Source: Aphrocallistes beatrix (Eukaryota; Porifera; Hexactinellida; Sceptrulophora; Aphrocallistidae). From it: a stretch of DNA of 64,000 bases. A program made the translations under genes and the position numbers. The notes below the pieces were generated by a model, which did not search any database, was not told the DNA's origin, and was given only the letters and a program-made list of their open reading frames with translations. Each line of letters starts with the position of its first letter. Position 1 is the stretch's first letter. Shown here piece by piece: positions 55,635 to 64,000 of the stretch. The DNA is taken from contig OY725489.1 of assembly GCA_963281255.1 (NCBI GenBank), positions 2,356,001 to 2,420,000 on the forward strand, written 5' to 3'.

Positions 55635-55822
55635 CAGTCGACCACGCTTAATAGGGTCACATCGGTCAGAGGATATTTTGCCCCGATTAAGCGGAGAACC
55701 CTATTAACCGAAAATATTTTATATTAGCTTCTATGTGTGAGAGCTATTCCGGTCCTGCCAAAAGTGACCCGATTAAGCGGCTGACCCGATTAAACAGTGG
55801 CACTATTAAGCGGAATCGACTG
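55635..55822. mobile_element. pogo MITE (CAGTNGACTCCGCTTAAT family), copy 3
   Basis: TA CAGTCGACCACGCTTAATAG opens and TTAAGCGGAATCGACTG closes the 188-bp element, inserted in the (TA)n flank of the A element. Confidence 0.88.
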
Positions 55823-55837
55823 TCTATATATATCTCT

Positions 55838-56327
55838 GTAACGAATTGATTGAAGAAACTGCCGGTCATAGAAAGCTATTTTTGGTATGTGGGAGTCTTT
55901 TGGCTATGGCTCCAGTAAGTTCTGAGCTCAGAGCAAAATGTCGACTCATCATGGAATTATGACGTCATTGTCACATTTTTAAAAGTTAAGCAACACAGTT
56001 ATTCGAGCATAACTCAGCCATTATAGGAAATAGAAGGCTGAAATTTTAATAGAATCTGTATACTAACACGCCTCACATATGATGCAACTATAATCAAAAA
56101 ATGATGACTCATCACTTTGTTATGACGTCATCATTACTCATCAAAATTTTAAAAATTGATAAATTTGGTGATTTTTCGTGCGATATCGATTATAACAGTA
56201 GGACAGATGTATTTAAAGATGTTATCTCCCTTATAATTAACCAATGTGACCCCAGGCGACCGAAGGGAGCCTCCGGCGGACACAAAGTGTCCGCCAGCCG
56301 CGCAGCAAGCAAGCGAAGCGCGCTTGT
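55838..56327 (+). repeat. A-family repeat body, best-preserved copy
   Basis: From GTAACGAATTGATTGAAGAA to CGAAGCGCGCTTGT. Palindromes in order: CTGAGCTCAG, TGACGTCA, TGATGACTCATCA, TGACGTCA, ATCGAT. Then three tail hairpins: GGCGACC/GGGAGCC-type, a 9-bp GGCGGACAC stem with AAA loop, and CAAGCG-AAGCG-CGCTTG. It has no coding capacity. Confidence 0.92.
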
Positions 56328-56368
56328 ATATATATATATACAATAATCGAGTTTTAATAGTAAGGATA

Positions 56369-57942
56369 CAGTAGACACTCGCAAACAGGGGGACCCGCAA
56401 ACCGGGAAACAATAGTCAGAATTTGATTTTCTCGCATGCTAACCACACTCGCAAACCGGGGCGCATATATTTTCTTGGTCTTTTCTTGTAAACTCCAATG
56501 TTAGCTAAAATTTTCACAAGTGAGGAAGTGTAATGTTTCGAGTCACCAATTATTTGTTAATATTTGTTAGCGTTGTTGTTAGGAACGAACTCTCGTCTCA
56601 CTATCGAGCAAAAAATTGAAGCTTGGAAGCTGCTTGATGGTGGATTATCTGAACGAGAAGTAGCTACCAGGTTTTCAATCGGAAAGGGGACTATCAATCG
56701 CATCAAGCAATCCCGAAATAACTTAGAGGATCTGAAGGATGATGAGGGGAATATCTCAGCCTACTTGAAGAAGCGTAAGAACTGTGTCATCAAACCTCAG
56801 AATGAGCTGATCGAGGGTGCGGTTGTAAGATTCCTTGCCGCCGCTAGGGAACGGGGAATGCCCATGCTGAAAAGTCTGGCTGAGAGGGAGGCCCATAAAA
56901 GGGCTATTGGTGAATTCACTCCCTCTGAGAGCTGGTTGGTAAAGGTTAAGGCTAGGCACGGTATCTCAGGAAGGAACCTCTCTGGAGAAGCTGGTGCAGT
57001 GGATAAGGTTATGATCAAGAATTGGCAAAAATAATGCCTGAGATTATCGCTGGATATGACGTGGCAGACATCTTCAACTGTGATGAGACAGCCCTATTCT
57101 TCAAACAGGCCACCACCAAGTCACTTGTCATTCACGGCGATCACGGTCATGGTGATAAGCGAGACAAGTCCAGGTTTTCGTTGCTCTTGTGCGTGTCCTG
57201 GCTTGGAGAGAAAGAAAATATCTTGCTGATTGGAGCGAGTGAGAATCCTCGAGCTCTAAAGGGGACTGACAAGTCTAAATTACCAGTTATTCATAGAGCT
57301 CAGAAAAAATCTTGGATGTCAGGGACTATTTTCGCATCTTGGAACAACGATTTTGATAGTCTCATGAAAAATTTCAAAAGACGTGTGTTGTTATTTATGG
57401 ATAACGCTGGAGTGCACAACATTCACGATTTGTGCTTAAGCAGCACCAAAATTGTGTTCTTTCCTGAGAACACCACGAGTTCCTTACAGCCACTAGATGG
57501 TGGACTCATATAGATTTTCAAAATGAATTACCATAAACAGCTGTACAATCACATCCTGAATCGAATGACCGATGAGACCACTGCTGCTGAGAATCCTTAT
57601 AAGTCTGTGAACATCGCACTAGTGAGTGTGCGGGTGTTTCTGGCTTGGTGTGACCTTAACCCGAGGATCATATGCAAGTGCTTTGCGAGGTGTGGGTTTC
57701 AGTTTCCGGGGGCTGCTGATGACTATTCTGAGCTGATAGTCGCTGAAATGGACGAGAATTATAGTAGAGTTATAGTTATAGTAAATGATATAACACTTTA
57801 GGTGATCACTATTTTAGTACAGATCGAACTCTGGGAACAGTTCTACTATTCATTTTTTTCCCACTCGCAAACCGGGGCACTCTCCCAAACCGGGGCGCCT
57901 CGGCGACTCCCCCAAGGTGCCCTGGTTTGCGAGTGTCTAATG
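56369..57942 (+). mobile_element. Tigger/pogo transposon
   Basis: TA at 56367-56368 and 57943-57944. The ends CAGTAGACACTCGCAAAC and GTTTGCGAGTGTCTAATG are inverted. Subterminal GACCCGCAAACCGGG and CAAACCGGGGCGCC words repeat. It is 1,574 bp with a single transposase relic, and is inserted beside the 26-bp end of the A element. Confidence 0.95.
56564..57801 (+). pseudogene. Tigger-type transposase with one frameshift and one stop
   Basis: N-terminal CENP-B/pogo helix-turn-helix (LTIEQKIEAWKLLDGGLSER, EVATRFSIGKGTINRIKQSR). The second CENP-B-type domain follows (LAAARERGMPMLKSLAERE, SESWLVKVKARHGIS). A frameshift near 57025 precedes the catalytic core: DIFNCDETALFF (first Asp), VLLFMDNAGVHN (second Asp) and NTTSSLQPLDGGLI (third Asp). 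A TAG at 57511-57513 directly after GGLI interrupts, and the frame then continues with IFKMNYHKQLYNHILNRM to 57801. All three catalytic Asp residues are intact, so only two lesions disable it. The start could lie a few codons downstream at the TNSRLT boundary. Confidence 0.92.
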
Positions 57943-57944
57943 TA

Positions 57945-58502
57945 GTCCATAACCGCTGGTGTTTAACCAAGAAATTTGAGAAGCATGAACTTTTTCGGTG
58001 TTTAGAATTCTTGGAAGTTCCCTTGGCCAAAATTAAGCCCATGCCACTTTAATGTTAAAAATTTTATGGATTTATATACCCCCCGAATCCATGCTAATAT
58101 GTTCTCAGGGGGTTTACATTCTGGGTGAGATGCTGAACCTACTGATAGTTGCAGAATATGGTGTATGCAGATGATAGAGTGTTACAGAAAAAAACTCGAC
58201 TAACAGTTGGCAAGAAAGATAGCTCCTGACTTAACTTTACCTTGAAACGAGATGACATCCTTAGTACTAGCTCAGTAAGGTCCTGCAATAGTGTAGGCTC
58301 AGATTACATTCCCGAAGCAATGTATATAATTGATAGTAAATGCAAATGACTTAGCGAAGTTTGAACCCGTGACCTAAGTCAGGCATTCAAACGCCCTTAC
58401 CACTGCACCACCTAGGCAGATATGTTTGTTTCAACTCATGGAATATATGGGAGCAAATCAAGTCCAAAAAATAAATCAGGAATAAAATCACCAAGATATA
58501 AG
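57945..58502 (-). repeat. Region with a tRNA-derived SINE head
   Basis: On the minus strand 58419-58345 reads GCCTAGGTGGTGCAGTGGTA and later CACGGGTTCAAACTTCGC. These match A-box (TGGTGCAGTGGTAAGGGCG-like) and B-box (GGTTCAAACT) promoter elements of a tRNA gene. The cloverleaf does not close in the anticodon or T stems, so it is a tRNA-like SINE head, not a tRNA. The body would extend toward 58100, but I cannot define its 3' end. Confidence 0.5.
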
Positions 58503-59058
58503 ACAAGAGTTTTCAACCAGTGGGTCGACAGTGCTTTTTAAATGGGTTGCGGGAAAATTTTCTTTATTATCTAAACATCTATATATTCTATAGCTTCTAT
58601 AAAAAGACTACTGAAAGTTAGTAGTATATCTAGTGTTCTTTATAAATTTGGTTGATATATATACCTTCTAATTACTTTGTATTTGCAACCATTGTAGTTA
58701 TATGACACAGTATTGTTGATCGAAATAATACTGAAGACATTTCAGAGTGTGATATTGTAACTTGTTAATTAGTAATTAAACCTAGAAAAGTATACAATTG
58801 TATTCGAGCTTTAGTACATTATTATTTGCTTAATTACAAATATCTTGCTCTTTTAGGTTAAATGGCTATGAGACGCTCCTAAACGTGCTTATACAGATAC
58901 GTATCTTCAATTTGGATTTACCTGTTTAGTAAATGAAAGTACTGAAAAGCCACAAAGCCACAGTGTGATGTGTCTTAAAGTTTATCTGTAGAGTCCATAA
59001 AGCCGTTCCAGCTTAAGAGACATTTAGAGAAGGAACATCCAAAATTCCAAAATCAATT
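58503..59058 (+). mobile_element. hAT element fragment (Charlie/ZBED5-like)
   Basis: The start GAGTTTTCAACCAGTGGGTC resembles a decayed hAT terminus of the CAGTGGTTCTCAACC type with a GTGGGTCG shoulder. The transposase N-terminus follows at 58881. The element is cut off at about 59050 by A-repeat sequence (TCAATTCGTTAC) and (TA)n. Confidence 0.6.
58881..59055 (+). pseudogene. N-terminus of a hAT transposase (BED zinc finger)
   Basis: The frame reads KRAYTDTYLQFGFTCLVNES, PQSHSVMCLKV. After a frameshift and stop near 58990 it continues ESIKPFQLKRHLEKEHPKF. Y-L-x-F-G-F-T, C-x2-C (one Cys lost) and SLKPSKLKRHLxxKHP-like spacing are typical of the ZBED5/SCAND3-related hAT transposases. Only the zinc-finger end survives. 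Confidence 0.7.
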
Positions 59059-59581
59059 CGTTACATATATATATATATATATATATATATGTAACGAATT
59101 GATTGAAGAAACTGCAAGGTGTATAAAGCTAATTTTTGGCTGTCGGAGTCTTTTGGCTATGGCTCCAGTGAGTTCTGAGCTCAGAGCAAAATGTCGACTC
59201 ATCATGGAATTATGACGTCATTGTCACATTTTTAAAAGTTAAGCAATACAGTTATTCGAGCATAACTCCGCCATTATGGGAGATAGAAGGCTGAAATTTT
59301 AATATAATCTGTATACTAACATACCTCACAAATACTGCAACTATCATCAAAAAATGATGACTCATCACTTTGTTATGACGTCATCATTACGCATCAAAAA
59401 TTTAAAATTGACAAATTCACTGATTTTTCGAGTGATATCGTTTATAACAGTTGGACAGACATATTTAGAGATGCTATCTCCCTTATAATGAACCAATGTG
59501 ACCCCAGGAGACCGAAGGGAGCCTCTGGCGGACGCAAAGTGTCCGCAAGCCGCGCAGCGCAAGCTTGCGATGCGCGCTTGT
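59051..59581 (+). repeat. A-family repeat, full length, with truncated head-to-head partner
   Basis: 59051-59064 is a 14-bp remnant of an opposite-facing head (AATCAATTCGTTAC), then (TA)n, then a full A body, 59091-59581. It has TGACGTCA twice and TGATGACTCATCA once. The tail is slightly changed (GCAAGCTTGCGATGCGCGC). Confidence 0.88.
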
Positions 59582-59590
59582 ATATATATA

Positions 59591-59770
59591 CAGTTGACTC
59601 CGCTTAATAGGGCCACTGTTTAATCGGGTCAGCCGCTTAATCGGGCCACTTTTTACAGGACCAGAATAGCTCTCACACATAGAAGCTAATACAAAATATT
59701 TTCGGTTAATATGATTCTCCGCTTAATCGGGGCAAAAATGTCCTCTGACCGATGTGGCCCTATTAAGCGG
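59591..59770. mobile_element. pogo MITE (CAGTNGACTCCGCTTAAT family), copy 4
   Basis: TA CAGTTGACTCCGCTTAATAG to TTAAGCGGAGTGGACT, about 180 bp, in the (TA)n between an A repeat and the Penelope fragment. It gives the uninterrupted reference for the copy split at 19657-21887. Confidence 0.88.
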
Positions 59771-59830
59771 AGTGGACTATATATATATGTATATAATGAA
59801 AGGTTGGATCACAGTAGTTTGATAGAATTT

Positions 59831-59878
59831 TAGCACATAACAAAAAGAATGCTTTCAGCTTATACTAAGCTTCATCAG
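59831..59878 (-). ncRNA. Candidate hammerhead ribozyme core
   Basis: Minus strand, from 59878: CTGATGA, a stem AGCTT-AGTAT-AAGCT, then GAAA, then GCA...TGC and TA. This is the conserved hammerhead order: CUGAUGA, stem II, GAAA with A15.1 paired to U16.1, stem III, cleavage after CUA. Stem II is 5 bp and perfect; stem III is about 4-5 bp (AGCAU/GUGCU). Stem I looks weak (two pairs adjacent to the core), which is the main reservation. Penelope-like elements are known to carry hammerhead motifs, which makes the location apt. Confidence 0.55.
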
Positions 59879-59952
59879 AATGTGAATGGTTGGATAAGAA
59901 AAGAAGAGAGTGAGGCTTTGGGTACGAATCCTATTCTTAAGCGAGTGTTATA

Positions 59953-60645
59953 CTAAGGGTCAAGATCCTCGAAGGAGGCTATGGGGATGGGGGCAACTGC
60001 ATTACTAATGGCATCGTAGAATCGGCTGGGATCGTTATGGATAAATTCCACTGTTGGGTGAAGTTTTGAGAACTTCGAGACCATTTGGATTTCTAATGAG
60101 GTTTCCATCCGAGTGATGGCTTTGAACTCGGCTGGCAGGAATTTAAGTACCTGCCAGCTTAGGGATGGGGCTCGTCTTTGGTGAGCCCAAATGCGGTGGT
60201 TGGATCTCGGGGTATGTAGTACTGTAGGGGTTGCTCCTGTTTGGCCGATATAGCATAATTTGGTGGCGTATTCGTGATGGAGCAAATAGATCATGCGGAG
60301 CCTCGCACAAGGCTCAAAGGGAAAATTTGAGGGTGTTCCGAACCGTTGATCGTATGCGCAGCAGATTTGACACCTTTTCTGGCATACTGTCGTCCTGTGT
60401 TCCAGGTTCCTTTGGGGAAAGGAATACTGGAGGATCGTAATGAGAGGAGGGCAAGGCAATTTTGGAACTAGATGGAAGTCTAGTTTGGTGATCGGACGCA
60501 TTTGTTGCATGGTGGGTCGAGTTTGGGAATAGTGGTAGAGTATACCTGTGGTTTCGGGCAGGGGAGTTTTGGGAGTAGTTCTGGGATAGTGGAAGAGATC
60601 AGCGATGTCATAGACAAGGTCCGAGAGCGAGTACCCGACTCTCAT
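59953..60645 (-). pseudogene. GIY-YIG C-terminal part of a Penelope-like protein
   Basis: A 230-codon frame without internal stops. The linker TKLDFHLVPKLPCPPLITIL and PQRNLEHRTTV resembles the post-reverse-transcriptase region. Then come a Cys cluster (CQKRCQICC, residues ~88-96; C113), MIYLLHHEYATKLCYIGQTG (YIG at ~132-134), an Arg/His stretch after it (TPRSNHRIWAH), and ETSLEIQ with a conserved Glu candidate. GIY-YIG nucleases nick DNA for target-primed reverse transcription. The usual first GIY is seen only as MIY-LL. The frame is intact but 5'-truncated, so it is not a functional gene. Confidence 0.7.
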
Positions 60646-60670
60646 ATAGTGGGTTATATATATATATATA

Positions 60671-61212
60671 TCCTTACTATTAAAACTCGATTATTGTATA
60701 TATACTATATATATATATCTGTAACGAATTGATTGAAGAAACTGCCTAGCGCAGAAGGCTGATTTTTTGCATGTGGGAGTCTTTTGGCTATGGCTCCAGT
60801 AAGTTCTGAGTTCAGAGCAAAATGTCGACTCATCATGGAATTATGACGTCAGTCACATTTTTAAAAGTTAAGCAACACAGTTATTCGGGCATAACTCAGC
60901 TATTATAGGAGATAGAAGGCTGAAATTTTAATAGAATATGTATACTAACATACCTCACATATGATGCGACTTTCATCAAAAAATGATGACTCATCACTTT
61001 GTTATGACGTCATCATTACGCATCAAAAATTTTAAAATTGACAAATTTGGTGATTTTTCGAGTGAAATCGGTTTTAACACTAAGATGGACACATTTAGAG
61101 ATGTTATCTCCCTTATAATTAACCAATGTCACCTCCAGGCGACCGAAGGGAGCCTCCGGCGGACACAAAGTGTCCGCCAGCCGCGCAGCGCAAGCAAGCG
61201 AAGCGCGCTTGT
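60671..61212 (+). repeat. A-family repeat with 26-bp left end motif
   Basis: TCCTTACTATTAAAACTCG (60671 onward), (TA)n, then A body 60721-61212 with two tandem (TA)n-separated neighbours. TGACGTCA near 60844 is followed by a 3-bp deletion (GTCAGTCAC). The tail hairpins are intact. Confidence 0.9.
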
Positions 61213-61348
61213 ATATATATATATATATGTAACGAATTGATTGAAGAAACTGCCGGTCTTAGAAAGCTAATTTTTGGCATGTCGGTGTCTTTTGGCTATG
61301 GCTCCAGGAAATTCTGAGCTCAGAGCAAAATGTCGACTCATCATGGAA

Positions 61349-61784
61349 CATGGATTTATTTGCTACTTTTTTTCATTTGCTACTCACTACCTTTTTATTT
61401 TTTTGGAGAAAAATAAAAGGTAGTAAGTAAATATTCTGGATGACGAGCAAAAAAAAAGTAGCAAGTAAATTTCCCGGACACCTGATGAAATGGACATGGT
61501 TAAATTAAGAAAATTATGTTTCTGAAATACTCAAATATTCCTGCAAATCCCTCGATGCGCCCTCGTTTCTGTCATATATTGTACAATCAATAATTTCTTC
61601 TCCTCACGTCAACTAAATGTCGGTCAAAAAATAAGTAGCAAGTAAAAAAAAGTAGTGAGTGAGTAAAACTAAATCTAAAATGGAAGAAAAAATAAAGTAG
61701 CAAGTAAACGGTTGGCAAAAAAAATACGTAATACGGCAAAAAAAATACGAAAAATACGTTTTTTGGCCAGTTCTGGAATCCCTG
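61349..61784. mobile_element. hAT-like MITE, perfect duplication TCATGGAA
   Basis: TCATGGAA at 61341-61348 and 61785-61792. The ends CATGGATTTATTTGC and CCAGTTCTGGAATCCCTG are weakly inverted. The interior repeats AAAAGTAGCAAGTAAA and its inverse TTTGCTACTTTTTTT, forming a partial hairpin. Adjacent to the right end is an AAATACGTAA array. Confidence 0.88.
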
Positions 61785-62028
61785 TCATGGAATTATGATG
61801 TCATTGTCACATTTTTAAAAGTTAAGCAACACAGTTATTCGAGCATAACTGCGCCATTATAGGAGATAGAAGGCTGAAATTTTAATAGAATCTGCATACT
61901 AACATACCTCACATATGATGCAACTATCATCAAAAATGATGGCTCATCACTTTGTTATGACGTCATCATTAAGCATCAAAAAGTTTAAAATTAACAAATA
62001 TGGTGATTTTCGTGCGATACCGATTATA

Positions 62029-63359
62029 CTTAGGTCATTTCAAAAGTACTGATCACCCCCCACCAATTTGATATTAAGCAACGACTGATGTGTTATTTAA
62101 TTACATATTCTCGAAATAGTCTCCCTTGACGCGAATACACTCCTTTAGACGGTCTACCCAGCAGTGAAATGTATTTTTATACTCCGTCTGTGGGATCGAT
62201 TTCAGGTACTTATGAACGGCGATTTCGGTCTCCATTCGGCTAGTGAACTCCTTATTAGAGAGATGACATTTCAGCTTTAAAACAACCAGAAGTCACAAGG
62301 ACTTAGGTCAGGGGAAAAGGGAGGGTGATTCAGTGTTTTCATCCCTATATCCTTGATGTATGCGGTGACTTGTTTAGTTTTATGGCTACTGGCATTATCA
62401 TGCAGAAGTTTTATTCCACGAGGTCCAGTTCTCGGCCGACGCTCTGTGTAGTGTTTACTGACTTCTGCGAGCACATGAGTGCAATAAAAGTCTCCAGTAA
62501 CGTTCTGGCCCTTCGGAACGCAAACCTGAGCAACTGAAACGTAGGCGTCAAACGCAATTGCGTATATTACCTTCTTGGCACGGAAATCTGGACGCGGTTT
62601 TTTAGGTCGGGGTTCGCCCGGATGCAGCCAACACTTAGATTTTTCCTTAGATTTAGGTTGTGATTAGTAAATCCAAGTTTAATCTATGGTTACTATCTCA
62701 TAGAGTCGCCTTGCATCAAATTTTTCGTAATTTAGAAGATTTTCACAACATTATACCCTCTGTTTCATCCGGCCTCTGACAGCAAATACGGCACCCACCG
62801 AGCGCAAACCTTCCTTACTCAGAGATCTTCATTCAGAATGTGATACATATTTCCCGTTAAGATATCTGTATACTTAGAAAGCTCTTCAATAGAGCAGCAA
62901 GGGTCATTTCGAAGAAATTCACCAACCAACTCAATTGAGGGTTCACCGATTGCAGATTTAGGCCTACCAGTCCGAGGCTCATCTTCAATGCTGCCTCTTC
63001 ACTCTCTAAATAGTCGAGCCCATCTTCTAGCCGTGGAATAATCTAGTGTTTGATCTTCAAAAACTTCCACGAGATCATTGTGGGTATACCTGTTCGAATC
63101 TTTTAGCAGTGATCGAAACTTGATATACGCCCTTTGCTCTTGCTCAATAATAGACGATTTTGAAGCCATAAATGTATAAGTAGCCAAAACTGACGAGATT
63201 GAAATGATGATTATAAGAAAAATACTTATGCTATCTTAAAAATTCTTTTAGATATTAGGAGATAATGGGTAATGTAATTTGGATTATATTAATTGGTACA
63301 TTCGATAACCACTAGCTGTCAAAAATCAATAGTGATCAGTACTTTTGAAATGACCTAAG
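62029..63359 (-). mobile_element. mariner element (DD34D)
   Basis: TA at 62027-62028 and 63360-63361. The ends CTTAGGTCATTTCAAAAGTA and TACTTTTGAAATGACCTAAG are inverted (perfect over 26 bp including CTGATCA). It is 1,331 bp with the transposase relic on the minus strand. It is inserted in an A repeat, whose sequence resumes as AGTAGGACAGACG. Confidence 0.95.
62093..63169 (-). pseudogene. mariner transposase relic
   Basis: MASKSSIIEQEQRAYIKFRS from 63169, then HNDLVEVFEDQTLDYSTARR and WARLFRE. Next, in shifted frames, DEPRTGRPKSA, PSIELVGEFLRNDPCCSIEE, KLLHDNASSHKTKQVTAYIK (second Asp), and FSPDLSPCDFWLF (third Asp), ending VYSRQGRLFREYVIK. I count 34 residues between the second and third Asp, the mariner DD34D signature. 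Several stops and frameshifts lie in the middle, so it is inactive. Confidence 0.9.
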
Positions 63360-63599
63360 TAATAGTAGGACAGACGTATTTAGAGATATTCTTTATTTCC
63401 CTTATAATTAATCAACGGTAACCACAGGCCCCCAAAGGGCGCCTCCGGCGGACACAAAGTATCCGCCAGCCGCGCAGCGCAAGCAAGCGAAGCACGCTTG
63501 TGTATGATAATTTGCTGAGCTTTGATAGATGTGTCTTTTGTTGCTTCCAATTCAAATGCTCAAACTCTGCCTCAATTCCAAATTCAACTTCCTTCGATT

Positions 63600-64000
63600 C
63601 AACTTTGTAATACATCTTGTGCTATTCTTTGTTGCATATCAACATAAGCCTTTTGAAAGTCTTGTATAGAAGTTTCCCAACCTTCTAGCAATATTTCTCA
63701 AACACTTTGTGTATTAACTTACTTGCAGACTGTAGAACAGGAATGAGGGGACTAAGAGTAGGAAATTCTTGTGTATTAATGTATTCATAGCTGTCAATTA
63801 GCTTCTTTGATTTATCACCCGTATATGTTCCACCATGATATTGCTGCCTAGGACCGACTAATGGTACTATAAATGACTGTTCAAACCGCTTATACTCATA
63901 TTTACCTATAATCTTTAGTGGGATTCTGTCCAGCAATTTTTCACTAAGGCCTAGAATTCCATGTACGACAGCTATGGCAAAGGATTGTAGGGGATTTTCG
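63600..64000 (-). pseudogene. Partial unidentified coding stretch at the right edge
   Basis: The minus-strand frame is open from the window edge: ENPLQSFAIAVVHGILGLSE, KIIGKYEYKRFEQSFIVPLV, GDKSKKLIDSYEYINTQEF and SASKLIHKVFEKY, then a stop at 63685. A one-base shift continues plausibly as LEGWETSIQDFQKAYVDMQQ, RIAQDVLQS to about 63600. It has no domain I recognise. It could be a host gene exon or a transposon ORF extending beyond the window, with one frameshift or a missed exon boundary. Confidence 0.4.

Larger units (their letters stand above)
55599..56366 (+). mobile_element. A-family element bounded by 26-bp terminal inverted repeats
   Basis: TCCTTACTATTAAAACTCG (55599 onward, 26 bp in all) is perfectly inverted at 56341-56366. 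Inside, (TA)n tracts flank an A-family body (55838-56327), and a pogo MITE occupies 55635-55822. The same 26-bp motif accompanies A copies at 9592, 15973, 19583 and 60671. This suggests the mobile unit is motif-(TA)n-A-(TA)n-motif. Confidence 0.7.
59780..60655 (-). mobile_element. 5'-truncated Penelope-like retroelement end
   Basis: The minus-strand frame (60645-59953) contains a GIY-YIG-type nuclease segment. Beyond its stop lies a 3' region with a candidate hammerhead core (59831-59878). Both borders are (TA)n tracts. No reverse transcriptase motif remains, consistent with 5' truncation. Confidence 0.65.
61229..63501 (+). repeat. A-family repeat split by a hAT MITE and a mariner
   Basis: Head at 61229 and tail ending at 63501, separated from the previous copy only by (TA)n. 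The body is interrupted at TCATGGAA by the 61349 MITE and at CGATTATA by the 62029 mariner. Both breakpoints rejoin exactly to the family sequence. Confidence 0.9.

Noticed and set aside
58345..58419. Functional tRNA gene
   Set aside because: Promoter boxes are present, but the anticodon and T stems do not pair; a SINE head is more likely.
60231..60732. Plus-strand frames within the Penelope fragment
   Set aside because: They overlap the GIY-YIG frame on the opposite strand, which carries recognisable motifs.

Overview
This window looks like about 64 kb of AT-rich nuclear DNA from an animal, probably an invertebrate. I find no intact host gene, rRNA or functional tRNA. The evidence for an animal genome is the mix of eukaryotic DNA-transposon families: P-element/THAP, Tc1 and mariner, Tigger/pogo, Mutator-like, hAT, and TTAA-inserting elements. 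There is also a Penelope-like GIY-YIG retroelement end, long trinucleotide microsatellites, and insertions nested up to four deep. I cannot name the species or phylum. Almost every protein-like stretch is a transposase relic carrying stops or frameshifts.

Layout. 1-5.5 kb: small MITEs and copy 1 of a Mutator-like unit, internally deleted and carrying three insertions that copy 2 lacks. 5.3-8.8 kb: fragments of two hairpin-tailed repeat families (called A and B here) and unremarkable DNA. 8.8-13.5 kb: a 1.36-kb terminal-repeat element, then a 3.3-kb element with ~89-bp terminal inverted repeats that holds a decayed member of an unnamed transposase family (called T here). 13.9-15.3 kb: two hAT-type MITEs. 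16-19.2 kb: A and B repeats around an (ATT)n microsatellite. 19.3-21.9 kb: a foldback element inside a pogo MITE, itself hit by two more MITEs. 21.9-28.3 kb: two T-family pseudogenes broken up by hAT, TTAA and foldback insertions. 28.35-32.44 kb: a P-like element with a THAP-type transposase relic. 32.5-37.4 kb: a B repeat carrying a DD37E Tc1-like element, and a third T pseudogene split by a second TTAA element. 37.8-42.8 kb: copy 2 of the Mutator-like unit. 42.8-49.1 kb: a Tc1-like relic, a short P-like derivative and another Tc1-like relic. 49.7-52.2 kb: a second large foldback with three insertions. 53-64 kb: many A-family copies around TA microsatellites, a Tigger element, a tRNA-like SINE head, a hAT fragment, a Penelope end with a candidate hammerhead ribozyme, and a mariner. 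A partial unidentified reading frame runs off the right edge.

The open questions with most promise are four. (1) The A family: hairpin tail, AT-rich flanks, and dense TGACGTCA and TGACTCA palindromes, with one copy bracketed by 26-bp inverted repeats. (2) The T family, with DATGS and DFSWALIH motifs. (3) The candidate hammerhead core in the Penelope end. (4) The two-gene Mutator-like unit, with a companion protein and a PHD-like finger. These elements do not form a pathway. They record repeated invasion, and perfect target duplications and matching empty sites allow the order of insertion to be read.
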